Assembly (NCBI RefSeq): GCF_020252395.1 | Contig: NZ_JADCDB010000027.1 | Location: 21,694 to 85,693 of the forward strand | Source of the DNA: Aestuariivirga sp. | GTDB lineage: Bacteria > Pseudomonadota > Alphaproteobacteria > Rhizobiales > Aestuariivirgaceae | Direction of reading: 5' to 3' | DNA: 64,000 bases | Shown: piece by piece, positions 25,015-33,912 of the stretch | Layout of the letters: each line of letters begins with the position of its first letter | Numbering within the stretch: position 1 is the first letter of the stretch | Program-made: the position numbers and the translations under genes | The notes under the pieces: model-generated | What the model was told of the DNA's origin: nothing | Database searches by the model: none | Seen by the model: the letters and a program-made list of their open reading frames with translations, nothing else

Positions 25015-27320
25015 CCAAGGTGCGCCTGAAATCACTGACCATTTCGGCGTTCCGCGGCTCGCCCGATCCCTTCACCCTGACATTCGAAACCGACCGCCAG
25101 CTCACCATCATCTATGGTGAGAACGGCAGCGGCAAGACAACGATCTGCGACGCTCTGGAGTTCCTGGCCAAGGGTAAGGTCGGCTCGCTCGATGACCGCG
25201 GCATGGGTGGCGGGCTGGAAAAGTTCTACCCATTCGCCGGCAAGTCTGCAGCGGATTTGGCGATCCGGCTTGAGACATCGAGTGGCGCTTGCGAAGGCCG
25301 GCTGAACGGCAAGAATGCAGTTGTCACTCCGCCGGATGTGGTGCCACGCATTTCCATCCTACGTCAGCGGGACATCGCTCGGCTCGTGGAAGCAAAGCCC
25401 GCAGAGCGCTATGAGGCCATTCGCCGATTCATCGACATCTCCGAGTTCGAACAGTCAGAGAAGGTGCTGTCCGACCTCGTCAAGAGCCTGAAGGCCGAAG
25501 AGAACGGCGCGCAGACGGCCGAGAACCAGAGCCTCGATAGCTTGCAGGGCTTCTTCGAGGCTGCAGGTAAGCCGGCGGGCTTGAATCCCGTGTCTTGGGC
25601 AAAGGCCAGGTTGGCTGATGCGAGCGCTGACAAAAGCGCTGAGGCGGCGGCATTGGGCCAGTTGCGCGCTGCCTATGCAAGACTGGAATCTATGTCGGAG
25701 CAGGTGCGGAACCAACAACAAGCGGTCGACGATGTAGAAAGAGAACTCGCCGGGGCTGTCAAAGCCTTTGAGGACGCGGCAGCACTTGTCGGCTCGGAAG
25801 CGCAGGACATTCTCGATCTGATGGAGGCCGGAGGCAGGTATGTCCATGCCCATCCCGATCTGACGGAATGCCCGCTGTGTAGCAGCGCGGAGAAGGTTCA
25901 AGGCTTAGCAGAGCGCATTACCGAGCAGCTGCAGCGCTCGGCGGCCCTTCGCAGCGCTCGATCGAACAGACAGCACTTTGAGGCAGCGCGCGAGAAGGCG
26001 CAGCACGCTCTACAGCAACAGGAGGTCGCGGCTGCCGACGCGGCGGCAGCTCTGCGCCAGATGGCTGCAGGGTTCAAGTGGCCGGACGGCCTCGCTGCGC
26101 CAGACAGCACCGTCCCCGCGGCGGTCGCAGATCTCGCCAGCTGGCTGAAGCATACATCGCATCTGGTCGCCTCCTGGCAGGCGACGGAGGACGCGTGGCG
26201 TGAGGAAGTGAAGTTCGTCAAGGCTTTGAGAAGCGCAGTCGAGCAGTACGAAAGCAATCTTCACCGTCGCATGACGCTTCAGGAGCTGCGCCCTCGCGCT
26301 GAGAAAGCTCTTGACGTCTGTATGCAGCAGCGGCGGTCGTTCACCGATGGCATCCTCACAGACATTGCGACCCGCGTTGGCGAAATCTACGAGAAAGTCC
26401 ATCCCGGCGAGGGATTGGAGAAGATCGCACTGCCGCTTGACCCGAATAAGCGCGCCTCGATTGAACTGGAGGCGAAGTTCTCGGGTTTGGATGTTCCACC
26501 GCAAGCTTACTTCAGCCAGTCGCACTTAGATACACTGGGGCTTTGCGTTTTCCTCGCGCTTGCGACCCGCGACAAGCCGGGCGAGACCGTACTCATTCTC
26601 GACGATGTGCTGGGCAGTGTGGACGAACCGCACGTCGAGCGGGTCGTCAGCATGATTTACGAGGTGAGTGCAACTTTCCGCCACACCATCGTCACCACAC
26701 ACTATCGCCCTTGGCGCGAGAAGTTTCGTTGGGGTTTTCTCAAACCGGATCAGGTTTGCCAGTTTGTCGAATTGCGGCAGTGGAATCTTGGGGCCGGCAT
26801 GACGCTTACCGGCTCCACCCCCGAAATCGCGCGGCTCAGGACACTACTGACGGACCCTAACCCGGACATACAAGCCATCAGCGGTAAGGCCGGGGTGATC
26901 TTGGAAGCGCTGCTGGACTTCCTGACCCTGAAATACGCTTGTGCCGTTCCGCGACGCGCCGGCGGCTCATACACCTTGGGTGAATTACTCCCAACCGTGA
27001 ATGGAAAACTGCTCGCCGCGTTGAAGGTGGAAGCGCTCGATCCGACAGGAAGCGCTCCCGCTGCAGCTACCGAGCTCAAGCCGATCATCGATCAAATCAG
27101 CAGCATCGCCCAAACCCGCAATGTGATGGGAGCGCACTTCAATACACTATCCTTCGAGCTCTATCCGCAGGACGGCATCAATTTCGCCAAGCTGGTCGAG
27201 CAGCTTGCCGATGCACTCATTTGCCCTGACCACGGCTGGCCCAGCAAGGACAAGTCCGGCAGCTATTGGAACAATGGCGGCGACACGCGCCGCCTGCACC
27301 CGCTCAAGAAACCCACATAA
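25011..27320 (+). CDS. Rad50/RecF-like ATPase with C-terminal HEPN-like region
   Basis: A 769-aa SMC-type ATPase. Walker A GENGSGKT is at residues 36-43. Long coiled coils flank a zinc-hook-like CPLC at 287-290, where Rad50 proteins dimerise. A Walker B LILDD lies at 528-532, followed by an H-loop-like TTHY near 563. Beyond the ATPase head, about 180 extra residues include TRNVMGAHF with R703 and H709, spaced as in HEPN ribonucleases (R-X5-H). It starts with an ATGA overlap to the 60-aa gene. Likely role: DNA-end or structure sensor with a possible RNase effector; the effector part is inference. Confidence 0.88.
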   Translation: MTKVRLKSLTISAFRGSPDPFTLTFETDRQLTIIYGENGSGKTTICDALEFLAKGKVGSLDDRGMGGGLEKFYPFAGKSAADLAIRLETSSGACEGRLNGKNAVVTPPDVVPRISILRQRDIARLVEAKPAERYEAIRRFIDISEFEQSEKVLSDLVKSLKAEENGAQTAENQSLDSLQGFFEAAGKPAGLNPVSWAKARLADASADKSAEAAALGQLRAAYARLESMSEQVRNQQQAVDDVERELAGAVKAFEDAAALVGSEAQDILDLMEAGGRYVHAHPDLTECPLCSSAEKVQGLAERITEQLQRSAALRSARSNRQHFEAAREKAQHALQQQEVAAADAAAALRQMAAGFKWPDGLAAPDSTVPAAVADLASWLKHTSHLVASWQATEDAWREEVKFVKALRSAVEQYESNLHRRMTLQELRPRAEKALDVCMQQRRSFTDGILTDIATRVGEIYEKVHPGEGLEKIALPLDPNKRASIELEAKFSGLDVPPQAYFSQSHLDTLGLCVFLALATRDKPGETVLILDDVLGSVDEPHVERVVSMIYEVSATFRHTIVTTHYRPWREKFRWGFLKPDQVCQFVELRQWNLGAGMTLTGSTPEIARLRTLLTDPNPDIQAISGKAGVILEALLDFLTLKYACAVPRRAGGSYTLGELLPTVNGKLLAALKVEALDPTGSAPAAATELKPIIDQISSIAQTRNVMGAHFNTLSFELYPQDGINFAKLVEQLADALICPDHGWPSKDKSGSYWNNGGDTRRLHPLKKPT

Positions 27321-27328
27321 GGCCACTC

Positions 27329-28990
27329 ATGGCGAAGAACCAGAAACTCGAACTCACATGGGTCGGCAAAGAGAACAGGCCGCGGCTTGAGCCGCGCATT
27401 CTGCTGGAGGACCCGGAGAAGTCCTATCACGCGAAGCATCGCGTCAGCGACGACGACATTTTCGACAACCGGCTGATCTTCGGTGACAACCTCCTCGCGC
27501 TGAAGGCGCTGGAGCAGGAATTCGCCGGCAAGGTGAAGTGCGTGTTCATCGACCCGCCCTACAACACGGGCAGCGCATTCGAGCATTATGACGACGGGCT
27601 GGAGCACTCGATCTGGCTTGGCTTGATGCGCGATCGGCTGGAAATCATTCGCCGCCTTTTGTCGGAGGAGGGCTCTCTTTGGATTACAATAGACGATAAC
27701 GAGGCGCACTACTTGAAGGTCTTGTGCGACGAAATTTTTGGTCGAAAGAATTTCGTTGCTAACGTCGTATGGCAAAAACGATATGCTCGGGATAACAACG
27801 CTGCAATTGGCAGTGCGCATGACCACGTATTTGTCTATGAGAAGACATTTGATGCGTTTCGTAAAACACGAAATCGCGTTGAATTGGATTATAAGACGCG
27901 TGCCCCCTATAAAAATCCGAACAACGATCCAAAAGGTCCTTGGCAGTCTATCTCTTTTACTGGTGCTGGCTTTCGCGCAAACATGATGTATCCGATTATC
28001 GGACCGGATGGGCGTGAGCATCGGCCACCGGAGGGACGCCATTGGGCGGCGCTTGAGCCTGAGTACCATCGACTTCGAAAGGAAGGCAGAATTTGGTTCG
28101 GTTCGGATGGTAAGGGGGTCCCTCGAGTAATCCGATATCTTTCAGAAGTCGAGGGTCTGGTCCCATCCACATGGTGGCCTCATGAAGAAGTAGGACATAA
28201 TGATGAAGCAAAGAAAGACGCCTACAATCTTCACGGCAAGGAAAACGCTTTTGACACGCCTAAACCAGAACGGCTTCTGGGACGCATAATTCATATTGCC
28301 ACAGACCCCGGCGACCTCGTCCTCGACTCCTTCGCTGGCTCCGGCACGACCGGCGCGGTCGCGCACAAGATGGGCCGTCGCTGGATCATGGTGGAGCTCG
28401 GTGAGCACTGCCATACCCACATCATCCCGCGCCTGACGAAGGTTATAGACGGCGAGGACAAGGGCGGCGTGACCGAGGTGACCGGCTGGCAGGGTGGCGG
28501 GGGGTTCCGCTATTTCAAGCTGGCGCCTTCGCTCCTCGAAAAGGATAAGTGGGGCCGTGAGGTCATCAGCAAGTCCTACAATGCCGAGATGCTGGCCGAG
28601 GCGTTGTGCAAGATCGAGGGCTTCACCTATGCCCCGAGCGATAGCGTCTACTGGCAGCACGGCACCTCGACCGAGCGCGACTTCATCTATGTGACGACGC
28701 AGACGCTGTCGCCCGAGCAACTCGACGCCCTAAGCGAAGAGGTTGGCGAGGGACGAACGCTGCTGGTGCTCTGCGCCGCCTTCCGTGGCAACCCCTCCGC
28801 CTGGCCCAATCTGACGGTGAAAAAGATCCCGAACCACATTCGCGAGCGCTGCGAATGGGGTCATGACGACTACAGCCTCAATGTCGAAAATCTCCCGAAG
28901 GCACCGCCCGCGACAAAGGCTATCGATAAGGCAACACCTCGTTCCGCCTCCCAGCCGGGCCTGTTTGATCTCGCGGGAGACGATCAATGA
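27329..28990 (+). CDS. Type III-like Mod DNA-adenine methyltransferase
   Basis: A 553-aa beta-class methyltransferase. DPPYNTG is at residues 75-81 and the SAM-binding FAGSGTTG at 335-342, the order of type III Mod enzymes. The segment between them, about 27650-28290, is visibly more A+T-rich than the rest of the gene and holds the target-recognition domain, suggesting exchange of specificity. The ATG at 27329 follows the ATPase stop by 8 bases, the only non-overlapping junction between large genes in the operon; the frame upstream to 27266 is a shadow. It would mark host DNA so that the nucleases spare it. Confidence 0.93.
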   Translation: MAKNQKLELTWVGKENRPRLEPRILLEDPEKSYHAKHRVSDDDIFDNRLIFGDNLLALKALEQEFAGKVKCVFIDPPYNTGSAFEHYDDGLEHSIWLGLMRDRLEIIRRLLSEEGSLWITIDDNEAHYLKVLCDEIFGRKNFVANVVWQKRYARDNNAAIGSAHDHVFVYEKTFDAFRKTRNRVELDYKTRAPYKNPNNDPKGPWQSISFTGAGFRANMMYPIIGPDGREHRPPEGRHWAALEPEYHRLRKEGRIWFGSDGKGVPRVIRYLSEVEGLVPSTWWPHEEVGHNDEAKKDAYNLHGKENAFDTPKPERLLGRIIHIATDPGDLVLDSFAGSGTTGAVAHKMGRRWIMVELGEHCHTHIIPRLTKVIDGEDKGGVTEVTGWQGGGGFRYFKLAPSLLEKDKWGREVISKSYNAEMLAEALCKIEGFTYAPSDSVYWQHGTSTERDFIYVTTQTLSPEQLDALSEEVGEGRTLLVLCAAFRGNPSAWPNLTVKKIPNHIRERCEWGHDDYSLNVENLPKAPPATKAIDKATPRSASQPGLFDLAGDDQ

Positions 28991-31662
28991 ACCGTCACGT
29001 CAACGCCATCGCCGGTCGTCTCAGCCTCCGCGCTCCGCAGCGGCAATCCCTCGAAATTCTCGATCGCGTCACCGAGCTGGTTCCGCCGCGAAAGGACGCC
29101 GATCTTGAAGCCGCGCTTGCTGCGCTTCGCAGCGAGTTCCCAAGCGTCACTGACTTCGAACGCGACTTTCCGAGCCTGTGCTTCGCGTTGGCGACGGGCG
29201 TCGGCAAGACCCGCCTGATGGGCGCGTTCATCGCCTATCTGCACCTGGCGCATGGCCTGAATAACTTCTTCGTGCTCGCGCCGAACCTGACGATCTACAA
29301 CAAGCTGATCGCGGACTTCACGCCCAACACGCCGAAATATGTCCTGAAGGGTATCGCGGAGTTCGCGATTTCGCCGCCCGTCATCACGACGGGCGACAAT
29401 TTCGAACGACAGATCGCGAGTGGCGGCAACCTGTTCCCCGTCACGATCAACATCTTCAATATCTCCAAGATCAACTCCGAGGTGCGCGGCGGCCGAAGCC
29501 CGCGCATCCGCAGCTTCAAGGAGGAGATCGGAGACAGCTATTTCGACTTTCTCGCGGCCCAGAAAGACCTCGTCATGATCATGGACGAATCCCACCGCTA
29601 CCGCGCGACGGCGGGCGTGCGCGCCATCAACGAATTGAAGCCGGTGATGGGCCTGGAGCTGACCGCCACCCCATTCGTGGAGACGACGCGCGGCCCGACG
29701 CCGTTCCAGAATGTGATCTTCGACTATCCGCTCGGCCGCGCCATGGCCGACGGCTTCGTGAAAGAACCTGCCGTCGTTACCCGCGAGAACTTCGTCGCGG
29801 CCGGCAAGTCGCCCGAGCAGTTGCAGCAGATCAAGCTGGAAGACGGCGTGCGCCTGCACGAAAGCGTCAAGGTCGAATTGGAAACCTATGCGCGCCAGGT
29901 CGGCGATCGAATCGTCAAACCGTTCATGCTGGTGATCGCACGCGACACGACCCAGGCTGCTGAACTGATGACGCTGGTGAAGTCCGCCGCCTTCTTCGAG
30001 GGGCGCTATGCGGACAAGGTCATCCAGGTCGATTCCAGCGTGAAGGAAGAGGAGACGATCGAAAGGTTGCTCAAGGTCGAAAGCCCGGATGAGCCGACCG
30101 AGATCGTCATCCACGTCAACATGCTGAAAGAGGGTTGGGACGTCACCAACCTTTACACGATCGTGCCGTTGCGCGCCGCCAATGCGCGGACGCTGATCGA
30201 GCAGTCGATAGGGCGTGGCCTGCGGCTTCCCTATGGCAGGCGGACAGGGGTCACAGCCGTCGACCGCCTGAACATCGTGGCGCATGACCGCTTCCAGGAA
30301 ATCGTTGACGAAGCCCGCAAGCCGGACTCGGCCATTCGCCTCCAGCAGGTCATCCTCACCGAAGGACAGTTGCAGCAGAAGACGGTTACGGTCGAGTCCC
30401 GCCCGCAGCTTGCCGCCAAGCTTGGACTGCGCTCCGACACACCGGCGAATGGAATGTCGGGCTTCGAGGAAGCGCAGGCTGAATTCACGCACGAGGAGCA
30501 GCAGGTTGTTCGGATCGCCTATGACGTGATCCGCAAGATGGAGACCGAGCCGTCGCGCCTGCCCAGCGTCGCGCATCTGCAGAAGCCGGAGGTTCAGGCG
30601 GCAGTCCTCCGGGAGGTCCAAAGCCAGTATCGGCCTGCCCAGCTGGAGTTGGAGGGGATTGCCAAGCAGCCCGATCTCACAGCCATCGTCGCCAAGACCG
30701 TCGACCTTGTCGTCCAGCAGACGATCGACATTCCGCGTATCCTGGTCACGCCGAAGGGCGAGGTGAGGTCGGGCTTCCATCACTTCACGCTCGATCTGTC
30801 GCGCATGCGCTACGAAGTGCCGAACGAAACGCTATGGGCTGCTCACCTCAGGACCGGACAGGTCGATCGGATCGGCCTCGGCGCCGGCAATATCGATGAA
30901 CAGCGGCTGGAGGACTACATCGTCAGCGGCCTCATCGACTTTGATGACGTGGCCTACGACGAGCACGCCGATCTGCTCTACGACCTCGCGTCACAGGTGG
31001 CCAACCATCTGTTGGCGACGCACGCGGACGACGGCGTTCGCAAGATCCTGCGCCTCCACCAGAAGGAAATCGCCCGCTTCGTGCATGCGCAGATGCAGAC
31101 GCACTTCTGGCAGGACACGGCGGTCGAATACGAGGTCGTCGTCACACGGGGCTTCACTGAACTACGAAAGAGCGCGTACACGGCGGCAGCCGGCGAGGCA
31201 CCTCTCGATTTCCGCCAGTCCCCCTCCGACAAGGCGAATATGGCGCGTTACCTGTTCGGCGGGTTTCAGAAGTGCCTCTATCCAACACAAAAGTTCCAGT
31301 CAGACGCCGAGCGAAAGCTCGCAGTCATTCTCGATCGCGAAGCCCAGAAATGGTTCAAGCCCGCGCGTGGGCAGTTTCAGTTGTTCTACCGCAACGGCAC
31401 GGATCTGCAGGAGTACCAGCCGGACTTCGTCGCAGAGACGGATGACAGCATCCTGATGCTTGAGCCCAAGGCCTCAAACCAGATGACCGAGCCAGAGGTG
31501 GTGGCGAAGCGCGATTCAGCGGTCGAATGGTGCCGGCACGCGAGCAGTCATTCGGCAAGTTATGGCGGCAAACCGTGGCGCTACGCCTTGATCCCACATG
31601 ACGCGATCGCGGAAAACATGACACTGGCCGGTCTGCTGCGCCAATTTGGTACGACCAAATGA
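28987..31662 (+). CDS. Type III-like Res helicase-endonuclease
   Basis: An 891-aa SF2 helicase. Walker A ATGVGKT is at residues 69-75, the DEAH-box variant DESH at 200-203, and motif VI SIGRGLRLP at 407-415. The C-terminal QPDFVAETDDSILMLEPKAS gives a PD-(D/E)XK site (D813, E826, K828). This is the layout of type III Res subunits, which pump along DNA after recognising the Mod site and then cut. It overlaps the Mod gene by ATGA. All catalytic motifs are present. Confidence 0.93.
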   Translation: MNRHVNAIAGRLSLRAPQRQSLEILDRVTELVPPRKDADLEAALAALRSEFPSVTDFERDFPSLCFALATGVGKTRLMGAFIAYLHLAHGLNNFFVLAPNLTIYNKLIADFTPNTPKYVLKGIAEFAISPPVITTGDNFERQIASGGNLFPVTINIFNISKINSEVRGGRSPRIRSFKEEIGDSYFDFLAAQKDLVMIMDESHRYRATAGVRAINELKPVMGLELTATPFVETTRGPTPFQNVIFDYPLGRAMADGFVKEPAVVTRENFVAAGKSPEQLQQIKLEDGVRLHESVKVELETYARQVGDRIVKPFMLVIARDTTQAAELMTLVKSAAFFEGRYADKVIQVDSSVKEEETIERLLKVESPDEPTEIVIHVNMLKEGWDVTNLYTIVPLRAANARTLIEQSIGRGLRLPYGRRTGVTAVDRLNIVAHDRFQEIVDEARKPDSAIRLQQVILTEGQLQQKTVTVESRPQLAAKLGLRSDTPANGMSGFEEAQAEFTHEEQQVVRIAYDVIRKMETEPSRLPSVAHLQKPEVQAAVLREVQSQYRPAQLELEGIAKQPDLTAIVAKTVDLVVQQTIDIPRILVTPKGEVRSGFHHFTLDLSRMRYEVPNETLWAAHLRTGQVDRIGLGAGNIDEQRLEDYIVSGLIDFDDVAYDEHADLLYDLASQVANHLLATHADDGVRKILRLHQKEIARFVHAQMQTHFWQDTAVEYEVVVTRGFTELRKSAYTAAAGEAPLDFRQSPSDKANMARYLFGGFQKCLYPTQKFQSDAERKLAVILDREAQKWFKPARGQFQLFYRNGTDLQEYQPDFVAETDDSILMLEPKASNQMTEPEVVAKRDSAVEWCRHASSHSASYGGKPWRYALIPHDAIAENMTLAGLLRQFGTTK

Positions 31663-32573
31663 GCATCCCCGACTATCAGTCCCTGATGATGCCGGTTCTC
31701 CAGATCGCCGCCAAGGGCGAAACCTCGGTTCCGCTTGCCGAGGCAGAGATTGCGGCCATGTTTGCTCTGTCGCAGGAGGAGCGCGAACAGATGCTCCCGA
31801 GCGGCAAGCAGCGCGTCCTTCACAACCGAATCCATTGGGCAAAGTTCTATCTGACCAAGGCGGGATATCTGGAGGCCCCCAGGCGCGGACGCTTCATGAT
31901 CACGCCCGCTGGGACGGCCCTACTGGCGAAGCCACCAGCGAAGCTCGACACCCAATACCTGTTGTCCGTGCCGGTCTTCCGGGATTTCTATCGTGCCGAT
32001 CAGCCAGATGAGACCGTCGGTCAAACAGCGCAGAGCACCACGCCAACGGCCACGCCCGAAGAAGTGATCGAGGCGGCGTTCAATGCCACACAGGCAGCAC
32101 TCCGAACGGAACTCTTGGACCGGATCCTCCAGAATGGGCCAGGGTTCTTCGAAGGTTTGATCGTCGAGCTCCTCGTCGCAATGGGTTATGGCGGCTCGCA
32201 TCGCAATGCAGCGGCGCAACTGGGTCGAACCGGTGATGGCGGGGTGGATGGCGTCATCAACGAAGACGTTCTGGGCCTCGACCGTGTTTACGTCCAAGCG
32301 AAGCGCTACAGTCCCGGCACGTCCGTCGGACGGCCTGACGTCCAAGCATTCACCGGCAGTCTTGTGGGGCTGGGCGCGACCAAGGGCGTGTTCGTGACAA
32401 CATCGACGTTCTCGCCTCAGGCCATCGAGTTTGCGGCTCGAATTCCGCAACGCGTGATCCTCATCGATGGGAAGAGGCTCACCGAACTGATGATCGAGCA
32501 CGGTGTCGGCGTTCGGTCGAGCCGTATGCTGGAGTTCAAGCGTATCGACGAGGACTTTTTTGCCGAAGAATGA
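31659..32573 (+). CDS. Mrr-family restriction endonuclease
   Basis: A 304-aa protein with an N-terminal winged-helix Mrr_N domain (residues 1-95) and a C-terminal Mrr catalytic domain. GDGGVDG is at 192-198 (acid D197) and VQAKRY at 212-217 (Q213-x-K215), the PD-(D/E)XK variant of Mrr. Mrr enzymes cut modified or foreign DNA. The ATG overlaps the Res stop (ATGA); it is the last gene of the operon. Two nuclease genes (Res and Mrr) in one operon is unusual for a plain restriction system. Confidence 0.93.
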   Translation: MSIPDYQSLMMPVLQIAAKGETSVPLAEAEIAAMFALSQEEREQMLPSGKQRVLHNRIHWAKFYLTKAGYLEAPRRGRFMITPAGTALLAKPPAKLDTQYLLSVPVFRDFYRADQPDETVGQTAQSTTPTATPEEVIEAAFNATQAALRTELLDRILQNGPGFFEGLIVELLVAMGYGGSHRNAAAQLGRTGDGGVDGVINEDVLGLDRVYVQAKRYSPGTSVGRPDVQAFTGSLVGLGATKGVFVTTSTFSPQAIEFAARIPQRVILIDGKRLTELMIEHGVGVRSSRMLEFKRIDEDFFAEE

Positions 32574-32813
32574 TCGGCAATGCTCGCTCGAACTCCGAGG
32601 GCAGCGCAGAAATAAAAACACATTTATTTCAATGCGTTGAGTTCCGTACCGCGGCGGCGTCAGTCCTCGGGTACGGAGAATATCGGGGTAAATGGAGAGA
32701 GATGACACTTCAGCACGACCGCCGCAGTACACAGCTCGGCATGGGAAGGCCCCGGAATTGTTTGTGGATTTCAGCAGACGCCTGAATGCGGGAGACGCTT
32801 CATTTGGAGGCAA
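32574..32813. other. Gap between the defence operon and tRNA-Ser
   Basis: No gene is seen. It contains an A/T-rich perfect inverted repeat GAAATAAA..TTTATTTC (32609-32616 and 32623-32630), which could act as a terminator or attachment-site arm, and a second palindrome CCGTACC..GGTACGG (32644-32650 and 32670-32676). The right edge of the accessory DNA probably lies here, next to the 3' end of tRNA-Ser; a core att sequence was not identified. Confidence 0.5.
32609..32630. terminator. A/T-rich hairpin after the defence operon
   Basis: Perfect 8-bp arms GAAATAAA and TTTATTTC with the six-base loop AACACA, 36 bases after the Mrr stop. With an A-run on the left and T-run on the right it could stop transcription in both directions, but the stem is weak. 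Confidence 0.4.
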
Positions 32814-32903
32814 TGGCGGAAGAGGAGGGATTCGAACCCTCGATACGCTTTCACGTATGCACGCGTTCCAGGCGTGTGCCTTAAACCACTCGGCCACCCT
32901 TCC
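32814..32903 (-). tRNA. tRNA-Ser (anticodon GGA)
   Basis: On the minus strand a full class II tRNA reads from GGAAGGG (5' acceptor, 32897-32903) to CTCTTCC-G-CCA at its 3' end (32814-32824). The anticodon loop CTGGAAC gives GGA, reading UCC/UCU serine codons. The long variable arm and TTCGAATC T-arm are present, and CCA is encoded. Its 3' end faces the defence island, the usual side for integration. Confidence 0.95.
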
Positions 32904-33015
32904 TTGACGTGGGGCCGGGAATATCGCCAACCCTCTCGTAAATCAAGCTTTGTTGAGTGGCGGCGAGGCGTTTGTCCGCCTATATCTGGCGGGCAACAGA
33001 GGAAGGAGCCTCCAG

Positions 33016-33669
<654 letters not shown>

Positions 33670-33670
33670 A

Positions 33671-33768
33671 GCATGTTCCGATCAGGTGGAATCACCTGAT
33701 CGACAAGAACATGCGCCAGATCATAATCTTGAGCATGATCTTATCGCAAAAGTGGTTCCACTTTTGCG
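33671..33768. repeat. Rhizobial-type intergenic palindromes downstream of msrA
   Basis: Two imperfect-element palindromes in tandem. The first pairs GCATGTTC (33671-33678) with GAACATGC (33707-33714) and inside it GATCAGGTG (33680-33688) with CACCTGATC (33693-33701). The second pairs CGCAAAAGTGG (33745-33755) with CCACTTTTGCG (33758-33768). Such agagcatg..catgctc elements are widely repeated in Hyphomicrobiales genomes. They may also end transcription of msrA. Confidence 0.7.
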
Positions 33769-33797
33769 GATCATACTCTAAAGTCCCTGCACGGCAT

Positions 33798-33894
33798 CCC
33801 ACCCCTACCCCTCCCCACAAGGGGGAGGGGGACTCCAATAGACGATCTGTCGGCTGTGATTCCCCTCCCCCTTGTGGGGAGGGGTAGGGGTGGG
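33798..33894. repeat. Long G/C-rich inverted repeat between convergent genes
   Basis: A 33-35 base arm at 33798-33832, built of CCCCTACCCCTCCCC then ACAAGGGGGAGGGG, is repeated as its complement at 33861-33894 with at most one base of length difference; about 28 bases separate the arms. This is a second genus-type repeat and would fold into a very strong cruciform between convergent msrA and the Gfo/Idh gene. Confidence 0.8.
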
Positions 33895-33912
33895 GGGCCA
33901 CACGGCAAGCCC

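Noticed and set aside
28984..30783. 599-codon open frame opposite the Res gene
   Set aside because: Antisense shadow; the plus strand has full helicase and nuclease motifs.
21730..32573. Naming the operon DISARM or BREX
   Set aside because: A DrmD-like SNF2 helicase and a methylase exist, but no DrmA, DrmB or DrmC, and no PglZ, BrxC or PglX-type genes are present in the window.
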